DNA of 64,000 nt from Patiria pectinifera. Its lineage: Eukaryota; Echinodermata; Asteroidea; Valvatida; Asterinidae. Within the stretch, counting starts at the first letter, position 1. Each line of letters begins with the position of its first letter. The stretch spans positions 21,567,430 to 21,631,429 of the forward strand of contig CM057129.1 of assembly GCA_029964075.1 (NCBI GenBank). The letters are read 5' to 3'. The notes beneath the pieces were generated by a model. That model was not told the DNA's origin. It saw only the letters and a list, made by a program, of their open reading frames with translations, and did not search any database. A program made the translations under genes and the position numbers. Below, piece after piece: positions 12,201 to 26,040 of the stretch.

Positions 12201-15200
12201 CCTCACTTTCAATTTAATATGGCCGACTCGTGAATAAGGCGCATTGCACGCTTTAAAGTCAGAAACTTTTGCCGTTACTCCCAATGACTACCCTCAGGCT
12301 ATTCCACAACTTCAACTTACATAAGGGTGACCCTTAGGGCTCGGCCATCATTTGCATGCAACCTTTAATTGCGGCGAAGGCGTACACCGATTAATTTATT
12401 AGATGTCTTGGAGGAGTTCGCTCCGGGACTTTGGAAACAAAATTCCTCATCAGCGGTGCCCTGCTCTCAACTTACCCCCAAAGTTAATTAAAACGATCAG
12501 CTCGCTTTCCTTGAATTATTCCGTTCGATGCTTGATTTAATAGGCAGAACTGGCCCGGGTGTCTGTTTGTCCGGATCTGCCAATTGCGGACAGTAAATTG
12601 TAGCTCTAAGAAGAGATACATATATAAGTGATGATTGGGATTGGGAGACTTTATGGACGCTGGAGTAGTCAGTGACCTTGTCGTCAGGCAACCGTGACCG
12701 TAAATTACCAGAGTCCATGTGTCATCACACCTGGCCAGAACTATGCGCAAAACCCGGAAAATGTCAACATTACTTCGGGAAGAAGCCACGGTGGATATGT
12801 GGAAGTACAGATGAAACTCTCCACGATGTGACATTAAGATTAGTTTGTTTGGATGAAACATAGATGTGTATTTCTTTCTGTCATTTCCCCCCCCCCCTTG
12901 AGATACAGTTTCAGTCGTCACTGGAGATGTTAAATTGGTTAAAAAGCATTTGGTTCATGGGGAAATTAAAGTGCAAATGCCGCCCACCTGATACCGTTGG
13001 CCTCTTCGCAAATATTTTCTCAAGCTGTCACAGTACAGATTTTAATTATAACCAAACATGCACACACGGATTACTAATTAATCATCTTGGTGGTGCCATT
13101 TCCTGATGACGTCACCACTTCCTAATTTCACTGTGAAGGATAATTACACACCTCTTCAAACTTTGCCTATAGGTGGGGAGAACAAATAGTTCCATAATTC
13201 CCGGATGTAATAGAAACGGTAAGCTAGGGAGGTTTGATTAAGGATTGCTTTTTGAAGAAGAAACTAGTTATTATAGAAAACCTTACTGAATTAGGACAAA
13301 TCGTCTTACAAACCGTCTTAATTTTAATTTGAAGCGTGCTCGTTTGTGGTAAATTTACCCAGTACCATGTCAATGCAGGAGCGGATCTAGGGGGGTGGGG
13401 GTAATGTTATAATACTTGTAAAATTGGGCCAAAATAATAAATAGAATGCTAAAGTTTCTAAATCTAAACTCTGCAACGTATGGTTGGATTTAAAGGCTGC
13501 ACTCTTCATTTCCGAAAAAAAACCAAGCTATTTCCATATTTAAAGAAATAACTTCATTCAATCTTAACAAAGGTTCCTGGAGAAGAAACTACAAAAAGCA
13601 CAGTCTCTGAAGAGAATATGGAAAAGACATCAGCTAGTTACAAATGAATGACCATGATCTTTCAAAGTCGACTACTCCCTAATCTAGCGGGAAATGGTTT
13701 GGACGAGGCAGGGGCCTTGTTTTTAATCAGGAATCGTTTTGTCATATAATATGACACGGTATCGGGCTTATTACTTCAAGACGGCCCAGCCATTATCTCG
13801 AAGACGTGTACCATCTGGATGGTACTGGAGATTCGCAACACGACACGCCGTGAACTTGATGGACAATCCTGATTCCCTTTTTTTCTAAACAGGAAAGATG
13901 TTCTTGCATTTCCGTTTGGGTGATTTGTGGCCTATTACATACTACGCAGCATGTGGAAACCGTTTTCCACTGTTGGTCAAAATTGGATTCATACATGCTG
14001 CCGATTTCAATGATTTGCCAAGAAAAAAAACCTTAATCGCCAACGTTATTCCGTTATAGATTTACAAATGTGTTAGGTTAAAGACTGTCAAGCATCTGGG
14101 TTACAGATTACAAATCAGAAGCATTTACCTGATGCATTCACCTGAAGACATGACCTGAAGCAAGTATAGTCCTTTCTTGGCACGTTCTTTACAGTTTAAC
14201 AGATACTGATGACTCGGCTTGGCCACATTTGTTTAGGTTGGTGCACTAGTACGTTCCTCACCCTATATAAGACTTATGTTTCCTAGCGGGATTCTATCAT
14301 TCCCAGGTTTAGTTTGCTCGTGTATTATCTTGTCAGTCTCCAGTCAATCCCATAGCTTTCTGCAGTATATGATGCTGGGAGGCATTCAACTTTATCGACT
14401 TGCAAGATTCAGATGTTTTTCCACGCGTATATATTTCTTAGCAGAAACTTAAGAGATATGAACGTCTTTAAACAAATGCGCAAGCGCTGCTCAACGTCTT
14501 GCTCAGTTTGGTTAAACAATCAATTGCCTACAGCATTGGGACAATTCTATTTTTTTTTCTTTTTAAATTACCGTGCTAACAAACATTATTTTTGATGAAA
14601 TTTTAACGCACACGTACTCCCCGGTTTGATCGAAAACAATATTTTCCAAGTCACAAAGTTTTGTTTTTAGTCCACTCATGCACGGCTATTTATCATCGTC
14701 GACCCGCGGTAACCCTGGCACGGGGCAGAATAATTCTCTTCTCTCGCAAATCAAAACAAAATCCTCCAGTATATTAGCGATGCGTCTATATGCTTTACGA
14801 TCAATTCCAATCTCTGTCTCCTAATTATCGGGCCCGGGATAAGGTTTCAACTCCCGAGACGAAAAGATGCGGTCTTGCCTCGGCGCTGAGTTATGTTCTC
14901 ATCATGTTCAGTTGTTGCCTCGCTGAGTATAGATAAAGATGCCACGGACATCAATAGATGACAGGTTAGAAAAACTTGGTGTGATATATTTTTACATTGA
15001 ATTCGACACAGGCCTATCAATTATGGTAAATTTGATTAATAATGTTTGTTTGACTTTTCACTGCCCACTAAAGTTGTCTCACTTTAGTTGACAGTGAAGC
15101 ATGATTACGAGGCTGTTAAGTTGTATTTGTGGTTCTTCGAGCTGCTAGTATAGCTTTGCCGGTTGCAAGGAAACTTTCTGTTTAAATAATTTAATGATTT

Positions 15201-15830
15201 AAACAATGACTACGTATCGTATTGAAAGAGTGAAGCAGTGTTCTCAATATTTGAGGTACTTTTTAAAATTTCATCGAGCTTATATGACAAATTTCGTTAT
15301 TTTTTCTAAATTGCCTAATTCACTTTGAGGCAAGGCTTAGGCCCCTATAGAAAAACAAATTATTCTGGGAGTTTTTCTATCAGATACCAACAAATTGAGT
15401 CAGGTTCTCAGAGATAAGGTTCTCGAGAAAAGGCCTGGTTTGTGTGTAAACATCAGTTCACAAGGAACCTATATAAAAGACGCATACCACATTGGTCTTC
15501 TTGCTGACAACCCACTTGCTATTTTCATCAACTAATAAGGACCATCAATATTTAATAAAACGGTGAATGAAGGAGAGCACGGCGTCTTCACTGTATCACG
15601 TGTTTGATCCGGATTGATCCGGTTTGTTCGGCCCCACAGTCCCCGGCTGATCAAAACATGTTGTGGTGAAAATCGGTCACGACACCTAGTGTTGATGGGA
15701 TGAAAAGGGCCTTAAAGGTGTTTTCAAGTCCTCGGGAAGCAAGGAAGAGACGGGCAAACATCAGTAGGCGGCCTGGGTTTTTGTTTTTTCTCTTTTCCAC
15801 GCCGGTAAAAAAAACCGACTCCGTTGGGAG
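9300..15830. other. No gene recognised
   Basis: About 6.5 kb of mostly unique AT-rich sequence. Frames such as 9318-9758 (+), 9850-10146 (-), 11359-11811 (-) and 12484-12921 (-) show no domain. A hAT-like left end (CAGGAGCGGATCTAGGGGGG) lies at 13376 without a visible partner. C runs occur at 11510-11518 and 12887-12897. Confidence 0.5.
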
Positions 15831-15955
15831 GGTTTTTTTCCTTGCATAGAGCGTATCTCGGGGGTGGGTTGGGGGGTGCATGTAGCGTATCTCGGAGGAG
15901 GAGAGGGGGCTGAGGTGGAGGATGGGGGTGAGGGAGGTTGTGGGTGGGTTTTATA
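15831..15955 (+). repeat. G-rich block with a G-quadruplex-type motif and a short duplication
   Basis: AGCGTATCTCGG occurs twice (about 15850 and 15883). The first copy continues into G5-T-G3-TT-G6 at 15860-15876, which meets the usual G-quadruplex pattern. The rest is purine-rich (GGAGGAGGAGAGGGGGC and similar). No gene is associated. Confidence 0.5.
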
Positions 15956-17900
15956 CCAGCCGAATTTGACCTTGTTTTCTCAACCGCCAGAAATACAGTG
16001 AACAACAAATATGGGTACAAAAAGATGCATGGTACAAAAATGCATTAGTTTATACAAGTTACAACAATAATGATCATTGCCATTATGAATGAAATGTGCA
16101 TTGAAGAAGAAAAACACATTAATGCAAAACGACAGGAAAGAGGTCAAAACAGCAGCATTTAGCCGACTAAGCATTCACGTCACGTACCGGCCTCATAAAC
16201 GTAAATTAGCTTTAATATTCAGGCGCGGTTTGTAGATAAATGTAATCTTTCCATCCAACAAAAATAGCGCACAGATCTTGAACAAACGCAAGGTAAACAT
16301 CTTCCCATCTCATATTAAGTCGAAGAAAAAACCTAATTGAAACAAAAAATGAATAAAATTGAAAAATATTAAATTAGAAAAACCTTATTTTTAATGAATA
16401 TACAAAGAGGTGTATCGCAAAATCAATATTGTTTGAATCTTGTAGTCGGTACTATATTTATCGTCATTGATACCTTGAAGTGGAACCAAGTGTCAGTTAC
16501 GGTAATTATGAGATCCGCCTGATTTGCCTATTTCGAACGATGTTGAAAAAAAACGGTGTAATTTTCAAATTTCCATCGGGGTTCTTCAAGGATGCGACGT
16601 TGAAAATTTGCAGTTTTAAACAAATTATCTTGATTCGGTAAAAAGGGACTATAGCCGTGACATGTTGACAAGAATTAAGGTTTAAAAGGTTTCCAAACCT
16701 TGAAGTTAATCTGTATATATATATTCTTCTTTTACTTTATCTTATTTCAAATATATAATAATCTGGCGTTTGCTCCATTTTTTCAATTGTGTGAAGGAGG
16801 TAAAGTCATTTCGAAAGAATCTTTCCTCTTTTCAAGGACCAGAAATTCACTTTATTCGGGTACAAAAATTCCCTGCGTCCGACTAAAGGTAAGGACACGA
16901 CGATTTTAAGTAAAATTCATTCAATCATATCAATCTGACACGAGATTTGACCGAATTAGTTTTCAAAGTATTTAATCCTAAGTGAGAGCGATTTGAAATC
17001 AAAATCGTCTAGTCCTAGGTTCACTTTTTGCGTTGGAAAACTTTCCTGGAGAACAGTCACACATCTAGCAAAACAGGTTGGAATACATATTTTTTTGATT
17101 AGCGGTTCAAAAACAACTAAAATATACCTGGCTGTTTTGTGATTTTTTTTCCCTTCTCAAGGGAGCAAGTCTCGAGTTCCCTCTCCGTAAATGAGGCATC
17201 ATTGGCGGGGACACTCCGCCTTCACGGCCCGTTATCTCGTCGTCAGTGCTTCTACCGCTCGAGCAATCAATGTCTCCGCTTTGTCTGACCAGTCATTCAA
17301 TTTAACACCAGAGAGAGTAATTTCTCGCTTGCAGTTGCACATTCAAACAGCGCAACTGTTCCTATAAATTGCGAGTGGATGCGCAGTCACACATAAAGTA
17401 GTTAGTTACAAAAAGGCTTAGATGTCTGCATCGCGAGGTTGTAAAATGTTTGTTCTAATGAAAACATTTTTAGGAGAATGAAAACTGTGTCGGCACGGCG
17501 TCAACTATTGCTCAGCTAAGTGTAGCCTTCCTGTCGAGATGGTACGATGAAAGAATTCATATACATCACAGTAGTGATCCTCGTGCAGAAACCATGAGCA
17601 GATAAAAATTATGAATACATACAGAAGGCTAGATGTTTTAAATCGATCAAATAAAAATACTTATTTGCGTGGTTGAGTTACTGCCAAATTCTATTCCCCC
17701 AACTTGCACCGATACAAATTTGGTAATTATATTCCCATAAGTCAAAGCGAAATCGAGAATTCATTCGTGCCACCTTTTATTTGAAAGAGTTTTCATTATT
17801 TCTCGCTGTGGACCTCAGTCTCTTGCTTTTCCCACTGAGGAGAAAATGTGCTTGATGTAATTTTTTTCTACCAAAAAAAATTAGAAAGCATCAATCCTTT
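15956..17900. other. No gene recognised
   Basis: AT-rich sequence without domains or identifiable repeats. The block at about 17155-17280 is less AT-rich but has no sustained open frame. Confidence 0.45.
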
Positions 17901-18117
17901 CAGTAGCCCGTTGCTGTTACTGGAAACAGTATTAACTGCTTCCAGTTAATACCTATTGCTTAATATCATGTACATTTATTGACCCTTTTTGTTTATTATC
18001 TTATCTCGTGTTTATCTTATCTTGTGTTAATTTTTTCGTTATATTATGTATACTATGTGCGTTTGTATACAGAGTTGGAAATAAATGTTAAATGAATGAA
18101 TGAATGAATGAATGAGT
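17900..18117 (+). mobile_element. Truncated LINE 3' end (CR1/L2-like) with ATGA tail
   Basis: The segment ends in GGAAATAAATGTTAAATG followed by (AATG)n at about 18088-18117. A non-coding T-rich 3' UTR ending in a short tandem tail instead of a plain poly(A) is typical of CR1/L2-type retrotransposons. No reverse-transcriptase frame is retained, so the copy is strongly 5'-truncated. The 5' boundary is uncertain. Confidence 0.45.
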
Positions 18118-19207
18118 CCATCAAATTGCTGAATTTTAATAGACTTATTTCTTGTAGGGAAATCGTTTAAATCCTAATCCATACTTTGAAATTGACGTTT
18201 CTTAAAAAGCATCAAATAGGCCTAAGCTTTCAATTTTTTTCGTAGAAGAAAAAATAACACCCCAAAATAAAGATCACTGAAGTGAATGAAACTAACATTT
18301 TGGGCTATGCGACTTTTCAAATCAAGTGCAAAATTCAGGTCGCATTTTCATGATTTTCTTCTTTTAAAAATCAGGACTAAAACTGTTTACAAGGACAAGC
18401 GAATACCCTCCTGAGGTCGCAATTTGCAAGGATCTAGTAGCTACTTCAGCAGACTGTCCAAACATTGACTTCTCCCGGTGGATAAAATAGAATCCCTAAG
18501 TCCCCTTGCTTCTTTTTCTTTCTCGTTGCTTACAATAAAAATAATCAAATGTTTTTAATCTCCGAATATCCGTTTCGTTCTAAAAAGGTAAATTTGGTCC
18601 GGGTGTTGTGTTACAGAGAGCTGAAATAGGCACTGCGTAAGGTAATATGTGTGGCATTGCCAGATTGCCGTTTGCGCAACAATTTCTATTTGAATGCAGT
18701 ATTCACTTTAAACCGCAGAGCTCGAGCCCACTCCCTGTACACGATATTATCTCAAAGAAAGCAAAATGCTCTCTTGACGGCCGAAATTTTTAAATGAAAT
18801 TGAAAGTGTGCGGCTACGACAATGAGCGGGTTGATTGACTTAGACAGTTGGATCTGTTTTTGTCCCGAGTCCGAATCCCCTAAATGTATCCCCTTTTGAA
18901 ATAGCAAATAGCAAAAAAAATATTAACAAAAACTGCACAATTGGCATATTAATATAGTTTCTGTAAACGTGATTAAATAATGTTACATTGTAAAGTATGT
19001 CGTTGAGCCTATACTGACAGTCATTTACATCTTTAATATAGGTTATCTGTTAGATGACCGATACAAACTATAGCTCCAGGGAACAAGTCCAAACTTTGTT
19101 TTAAGCCTAATTTTATGGCGCTGCGAAGCACACGGTTTTCTGCTAATATAGCTTCCATACTGTCTATATCACGGAGACCAAAGCAGAAAGTACAGCAAAG
19201 AACATGT
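18118..19207. other. No gene recognised
   Basis: AT-rich spacer with no supportable gene or repeat. Confidence 0.4.
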
Positions 19208-19537
19208 GTTACAACTGACAATGCAGTAACCAACGAATAACGTATCACCAACCGATAATGTCACACAAATTAACCGACATTGTATCATTAACCGGTAATG
19301 TCACAGAAATTGACCGATAGTGTAGTAAATGTTACTATACACTATCAGTCAATTTTCGTTACATTATCGGTTAGGACCGATTCTGTAACACCACTTTACC
19401 GATAGTGTAGTATATTGTACTACACTATCGGTCAATTTTTGTTTCATTATCGGTTAATGATACAGTATCGGTCAATTTGTGCGACATTATCGGTTGGTGA
19501 TACGTTATCCGTTGGTTACTACATTATTAGTTGTAAC
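19208..19537. repeat. 330-bp foldback of ACCGATARTGT units
   Basis: The left end GTTACAACTGACAATGCAG and the reverse complement of the right end, GTTACAACTAATAATGTAG, match. The match continues inward through AACGTATCACCAACCGATAA for over 100 nt at roughly 90% identity by eye. The arms are built from repeats of ACCGATAATGT and GACCGATAGTGT. The centre holds two smaller hairpins (19312-19356 and 19399-19440) with GACCGATAGTGTAGT stems. Flanking AACATGT (left) and AACGTGC (right) may be a decayed target duplication. Confidence 0.85.
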
Positions 19538-20037
19538 AACGTGCATGCTTACTTCAGTGGGATAATTTGCTCAGTACACAGCGCGCAAGCGTTAGCTCGA
19601 CTCCGCCATAAAATACGCTTACATGTACATGTATATATGATAGACATTTATATGTATACAATAGACATGTATTTTGCTTTACGTGACAGCCGCACTTTTT
19701 GTTAACCACGGGATAGCAAACTATGGGCGGCCGCCATGGCAAAACAGTACAATACCTTTGTGTCGTGATGTACAATGTGTAAATATTTTACAAGCGTAAG
19801 TCAATACAAAATGACATCTAAAGATCGTACCTCCATAGATTCAAAAGATATTTCAAAAAATCTACTTATTTCCGGTATTATATAAGACGTGCATCATAGT
19901 CTAATTCCATCTTAATCAAGTATTATATTGTAAATCAGGTTTTTGAGGTGTTCCTTCAGTTTTTCTGATTTTATTTATTGATAAATGATTTAAATTATAG
20001 CCATAATATTATTGTTTATTCCATAATGTTTTTCACA
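19538..20037. other. No gene recognised
   Basis: AT-rich, including alternating TACATGTACATGTATATATG at about 19620. Nothing else supportable. Confidence 0.4.
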
Positions 20038-20222
20038 AACGGGACCAGGGTCTGTATAAGCTTAGGCTTCTTCCTGACCTGTCACCATTTACGTTTAATT
20101 AATCAAATCGTTGCATTAGCATTATATTAAATTGAGTTATTATATTAATTAATTGGTGCATTAGCATTATATTAATTTGTGACAAATGGAAAATAAAACA
20201 ATACCCTACAATACAATAAATA
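20038..20222 (+). mobile_element. Truncated LINE 3' end
   Basis: GGGACCAGGGTCTGTATAAG followed by TTAGGCTTCTTCCTGACC and CTGTCACCATTT is the style of a non-LTR retrotransposon 3' end, finishing with TGTGACAAATGGAAAATAAA. Inside it TGCATTAGCATTATATTAA occurs twice (about 20112 and 20157). No coding region survives. Confidence 0.45.
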
Positions 20223-23200
20223 GAGCAGGTTTAAAATGTGCCCTTCTGGTCAAAAACATTGGCCGACCACGGTTGTAAGTCATGCACAGATAGCCATACA
20301 TACAAAATAGCGCTTAATGTTTATAAACAATATAAAGGTCTATACGATCAGCACAACTTCTCTGCTATAGGTAGCACAACCTTTCTGCATCGCAATGAAA
20401 GTGGCCCAAGATGATCCATGTTGCGCTGTCACAAATCCCTTAAGTGCAAAGGTTGAAAGAGGTTATCATACTAGTATCCGCTTGGTATTTCTTACTTGAT
20501 ATTTTTTTTCCATTGACGAGAAGAGAGGGCACGACAGGTTTAAAGACTCTTCTTTGTGGACTAAAAGTCAGGAATCTTGAGACAGTCTCGAGAAAAAAAT
20601 GGAATAGATTTGAGAGACCTGATACCTTCCATGAACCATTGAGAGGGATCAACGGACTCGAGCTAGGCGGAACGGTGCATCTTTTGTCAACACGGCCGGT
20701 ATTTGGACTGAAAATACGCCAATAGATTGCGTTTCAGATACTAAGGGGTGTACCGTGTTGAATCGCACGTGCGTCCCTGACTGTTCCGAGGTCCGTGTTC
20801 GGTAATTGAACAGCAATATTGGCAGTTTTAATTGCGCAAGAGCAGAACACTTAGCAATGTGGGAGTTTTCCTTGCTCTATGCTGACGATGTACACTGTTG
20901 GCTAGAAAGATGAAACTGAGATTGTTAGACTAGCACGATCTTAGCACATTTTGTCACATGCAAGCAGTTCGCCTGAAAGTCATATGTTATTGAAATAAAA
21001 AAATAAATAAAAAAAAACCCACCTAATTTATGTATTTTGGGGGTAAATTACCCACAAAGGTGAAAGGTTATAGTGATAAAACGAACCCAGGCACCAAACG
21101 ACAAACCACCTACAACCAAAACGGATAACACAGTCATGCAACAAATAAATAAACTATGCTTGGGAGCAAATTATATTGACAGGACACCTTTACATGGGCT
21201 TAACACTACTAATATGTAGCCCCTTTGCACGGTTCGGATGAGAGAAAAAACAGAGTTTGCACTGACAACCTTGAATGGATTTTTACATACATGTGATAGC
21301 ATTTAACGTACATATTACGCGTCACTCATCGTGTCGTATAGGCCTATACAGCTTTTCTTTTATTTCAAAATGGCGCTTTCGCGCAGAGACATGAAAGACA
21401 GCAAGGAATCTTTATACTGATGCATATGTCCTCGAACAAACAAAAGCAAAATATTTGAATTAATGAGGCAAGTTTGGATAATACATGCTGGGTTTTTTTT
21501 CATTGAGGTAAAAAATAAAGCAGGGGAACATGACAGGGATCAAACGTCAAGGAAAATGTATAAATGCATAGGCGCGGCCTGCTCATGCAAAACAAAACCC
21601 CTCAGGCAAAACGACCAACAGGACTAAAAACAACAGTTGTGTGGTTGCTCCACCCTGGGCCTCAAGAAAAGGGCTGCCAAGCAGAAAGGAAAACATGTAT
21701 CATCCGGATGATGATGCGGATATTGTGTTGGTGCAAATGTTCCTATTGATTTCCATTATTCAAAAATATATTGAAGGTCTTGCCATGAAGAGAAACTCCA
21801 TAGCGGCTGAAGGCTCAATTTTGGTTTGGGGGAAACCCTGTTGGGATGTGTAACAGTTTTGTCAGTATTTGGATTTTAGATGTCATCGCTGCTAAGGTTT
21901 GAAATACACGGTTGGCAGAATGTTAACGTATATGGCGTATGTGTGATGGCCGTGAAAGAGCGCTGTGTGGTACGGCAGACGAGCAATTAGGCGAGCAATT
22001 TACTCGGGCCTCATCATACCAAAACCTTGAAAGCAATAAACACTTGACGCAGATTGGCTGCCAAATTCACCTGTATCCCTGGCGCCAATACCTGGAAATA
22101 TATTAACCAACACCGCCCATTATCAACAGAAATTGAACTGCTCTCCAGAAACCTCACCGAGATAATAATAGACCCATGCGCGCATTATCACACAATTAAA
22201 ACCGAATGCGCTGACATTTACTGCAGTTTTGCTCCCAAATACAAGTGGGTTCGTGTCTTTGGAGTGACACTTTAAAACCGTGAACGAGATTTCTTTGAAG
22301 AAACATTCTTTGGTATACTGGTTTGCTAAAATCCTGAAGAGTTGAGCTAATATTGGGCAAACATTTGTAAACAATTGGGCCGTAAATTATCAAGGCTGGG
22401 TATAGCTTTCGTTTTGATGGCGTGATACTTCAGGTAGCGATAAACATCACACTCGCACCCACGTCTGAATGGTATACATTATTTATTGATGTTTTGAAAG
22501 TCTTGAAATGCAGTTGTGAATGTTCATTTTATCGATCCCGTCCTAAGCTGGCTTTTAGAAACAAATGAAAATAAAAGAAAGTGATTAAATCTTAAAAGAT
22601 GCGGTTTGAAATTAATTCACCGTTTTCTTGAACTGCAAATTTAACTGACGAAAGAGTGTCAGCTTAAACGTATAAAACCGGTCCGAGTTGGCATAACTGT
22701 TGTTCGTGCTGCCCTTCTTAAAAAAAAGTTCCTTAATTAATATAAAATAAGTGCATTTTTACGATCATACTTTTGACAGTTGGAAAGTGTAATAAAAACT
22801 AACGAGAAAGTTTAACTTAATGATGAGCTGAAGTATTATACTATTAAAATCGTACTTTTTTGTAGGAATAGGCCTATGGCATCGGGTATGAATTATTGTA
22901 TGAATATGGCATTTTGATGTACTGATATAATTATGGGGCATACGTGACATTACATTTTTTTGTTGCTAAAGTTGGTAGCTTTATTCAAGCTCTAGATTTC
23001 GATCATATCAAGATATCTCCAATCATAGCATGATCGTGCTTGAAACCGAAACGTGAGCCGTCATGATATCGCCTCAAGTCAAACTGGTGGATTTGAGGAA
23101 ACCACCACAAGGACAAAATCGCTTGGTGTTTTCACCGTATCGAACAATGTTGCTTAAAAACGAAACATGAACCGCACATGACCGCCTGGGACAAAATTAG

Positions 23201-24540
23201 CGGGGTTTGGGCAAGCCAACGATCATCACTGTACACCGGTATCGATTTGCTTGTGGTATACGGTATCCATCACAAATCGTTGGATGCATGCGTATACCGT
23301 ACGACCCCTTCGCTTTCTGGCGCGGCCGTGCAAGAATTCCACCGTGCCGAAACTAGATTTGCCCCATTGGTGATTGGGTACAGTTACATTCTAGCCCCGC
23401 GGACGTCTAAATTCCGTACACGCTCACGTCAGTTTGTGTGAATGTTTCTGGTTGACCGCTGTCTTAAGCCTCTTGCCCTTGTAATCAATGTCACTGTCGC
23501 GTTCTTCTTTGATTACAACGAGAGGTTTATTTTAGGAATTTGGTGATATGTAGGTTTTCTAACTCGGCGGGGTTAATTGATGTTTTGTTTAAAGGAAGAT
23601 GGTTCGATACTGAATATGCAAAACAGGCTAAATGACGGCAGGGGAAAACTTTCAGTTGCAAGTCTGGTTGTGTTAAGGTATAGGCCTGTATTGATGTCTC
23701 ATTGGTTTTTTTTTTTAGAACGTTGTGTGAAGAGACACGATAAGTTGAGGCGAGAAGAGGCACAAGTGAAAAGAGTACAAATGACAAATGGCTTTACCCT
23801 GATTGACCCATAAAGTAGTACCAGCAATAGAGCCTATGCATGGCAGCTATCTTAGAAGTGTAGTGCTTTAATTTGTTCCACGTATGTTGGTCAGCATGGG
23901 GATACTTGTGTTTTTACAAAATTAAAATAGCAAAACACGTCTACATGGTTGCAGCATGCACACAGAAAACCAATAATTGACCGAAATAACCTTTTGAAGG
24001 ACAGAAGTCAGCAGTCATGCATTTCAGCGGTTATGAATGCAAGCGCCAGTGACCAACTTATAAATATAATAAATCAAAACCTTACCATACGCACTAACAT
24101 TCTACGCTATTTTTGTTCCGCGGTTGACCATTTTAATTTGCTCGAATCAATCACTGCGTTTCTGCCTTTTATATTAAAAGACAGACAACGGCCTCACAAT
24201 TTTAGGCGGAAATATGAATTAAGTGGAACCCCCCGACAGGGTAGAAAATATGAAGTAGAATGATGAGCAAGCACGAATTCCCGAGCTGGCCGGGACATTA
24301 AATGAATTATGTCATCGGAGGATAATGGCTTGTCGTATCCAACAATCGGGAAACCTCAAGGGGAAAGCAGTTTTTACACGCCGAGAAAAGCCCCGCCATG
24401 CACAACCCGTCTCGTCTCGTCTGAAGCGGACTATTAGAGAGACACCGTTATCGATGCAATATTAAGTATTTTGAGATTCCTGGGTACGGCCGGGGTAAAG
24501 AATAAAGCATACACACTTCAGGCAAAAAGGTCAGAGTGCC
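20223..24540. other. No gene recognised
   Basis: Mostly unique sequence with an A-rich stretch near 21000. Open frames such as 20444-20725 (+), 22123-22374 (-) and 23949-24263 (+) show no domain or coding bias. Confidence 0.5.
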
Positions 24541-24580
24541 TGATTGCAGTTGCGTGATTGCTGTTGCGTGATTGCTGTGC
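24541..24580 (+). repeat. 14-bp tandem repeat, about 2.8 copies
   Basis: The unit TGATTGCWGTTGCG is repeated without gaps, the last copy partial. It is a local slippage product with no evident function. Confidence 0.8.
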
Positions 24581-25149
24581 ATTAGGATGGTGCTCCCGTT
24601 TGCAACGGAGCGTGGAATGAGGTTGGATGTAAACTCGAACCATAACATTGATGCGGTAAAATTGATTGGTAAGGTATACTTTTCCTCCCTACTTATCATA
24701 ATTATTCTGATTGTCAGATTCTTATGGTCATGACATAGAAACCGTCCTCTGTTAAATCGGAGGTCTTCGATCCTAGCCACCTAAGCTGTTTCTTTCCCGC
24801 GAATCGTCTTAGATAGTGCTCAGAACGCGACGGAAGGGTCGACCAACCAACACTTTGAAGTGTCAAATTTGCAAGCAAGCAACTGCACAACACCCGAGCA
24901 CGGGGGGAGGGGGTTCATCAGCAAATCAGTGCTGAAATGTAGACAGGGTTTTATCTCCGGATACTTGGTCTCCGTACAATCAATAGGGGAGGGGGGGGGC
25001 TCGTTTTTCTATTTTCAATGGGAGCGATGTTCAAATCCGACGATCATTAACACTTTATTACATAATAGTGTACAAATACCCCCGTAACCCAGCTGGCTCT
25101 GTCCGTATTTTGTGCACAGGCATATCTTATTACCACTATTATTTTTTTG
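24581..25149. other. No gene recognised
   Basis: Spacer with a G9 run at about 24991. Frames on both strands are uninformative. Confidence 0.4.
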
Positions 25150-25263
25150 GGGCGTCAGAGCATGGGGGGGGGGGGGTCAAATTTTTTTAAATGAATTTCT
25201 ATGGAAAAAAAAATTGAGTTAGAGCTGGGGGGGGGGGCCCCCCACCCTCTGGATCCGCGCCTG
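25150..25263. mobile_element. G-rich hAT-like MITE fragment
   Basis: The right end reads CTGGATCCGCGCCTG, whose reverse complement CAGGCGCGGATCCAG is a hAT-type terminus. The left end (GGGGCGTCAGAGCATGGGGG) is a decayed partner. G13 (25164-25176) and G11 followed by C6 (25227-25243) lie inside. No coding capacity. Confidence 0.45.
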
Positions 25264-26040
25264 AAGAGGCAAGCATAATTACAATGTGTCATTCAAAATA
25301 GATCGAATAATTGCAATCACTTCACTTTATTAAATATTACCACTATATTACAAGGATAATCTACGTGCCAACGGACTGAACACGTCCTTTTGGTCGTAAG
25401 GGTCGCGTACAATTTCACAATGTAATGATTAATATTACTAATCTTTTGCTAAATAAAAACCGCACTTTCTTTTCTTGTTGCTTACACATACTCAGCGGGG
25501 ATCCAGTCTAATGAAACATGTACATATGATGTATAGACATTGATTGGTGATATGATCCATATCACCTGTATAGCTCAGTCAAGATATATTTTGTTACATC
25601 TTTCAGTATCTTTTATCCTATTACTAACCAGTGTTCCATTCGAGTCCATCACAAGTCCTTTCACAAAGCCAGTGACAAGAAACTGGAGGAACCACGACAA
25701 AGGAATGCTTTTGTAAAAGTTCACGTGAATAGCTTGTGACTTGACTTGACACTGAATGATTTGTGATGGACTTTGTGATGGACTTGCAAGTATATGCAAG
25801 AACTCGAATACCACACTGTTAACAGCTGATGTAAATGTGGCCACATCAAGTAAGTATATGTTCCCCCTCCCTCTAAAAACGATAAAACATTTCGGGAAAC
25901 AATGATTCGTGAACCGACGAAAGTTACCATTTCATCCCACCTCACACCAAAACAAATTAGCAGCATTTTGGAGAGCTAAAATACGCTCCACATTTTTGTT
26001 GTACATATTAATGTTACTAACATTTCATGCCATAGTACTA
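25264..26040. other. No gene recognised
   Basis: AT-rich spacer with a short duplication of TTTGTGATGGAC near 25760-25785. Confidence 0.4.
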
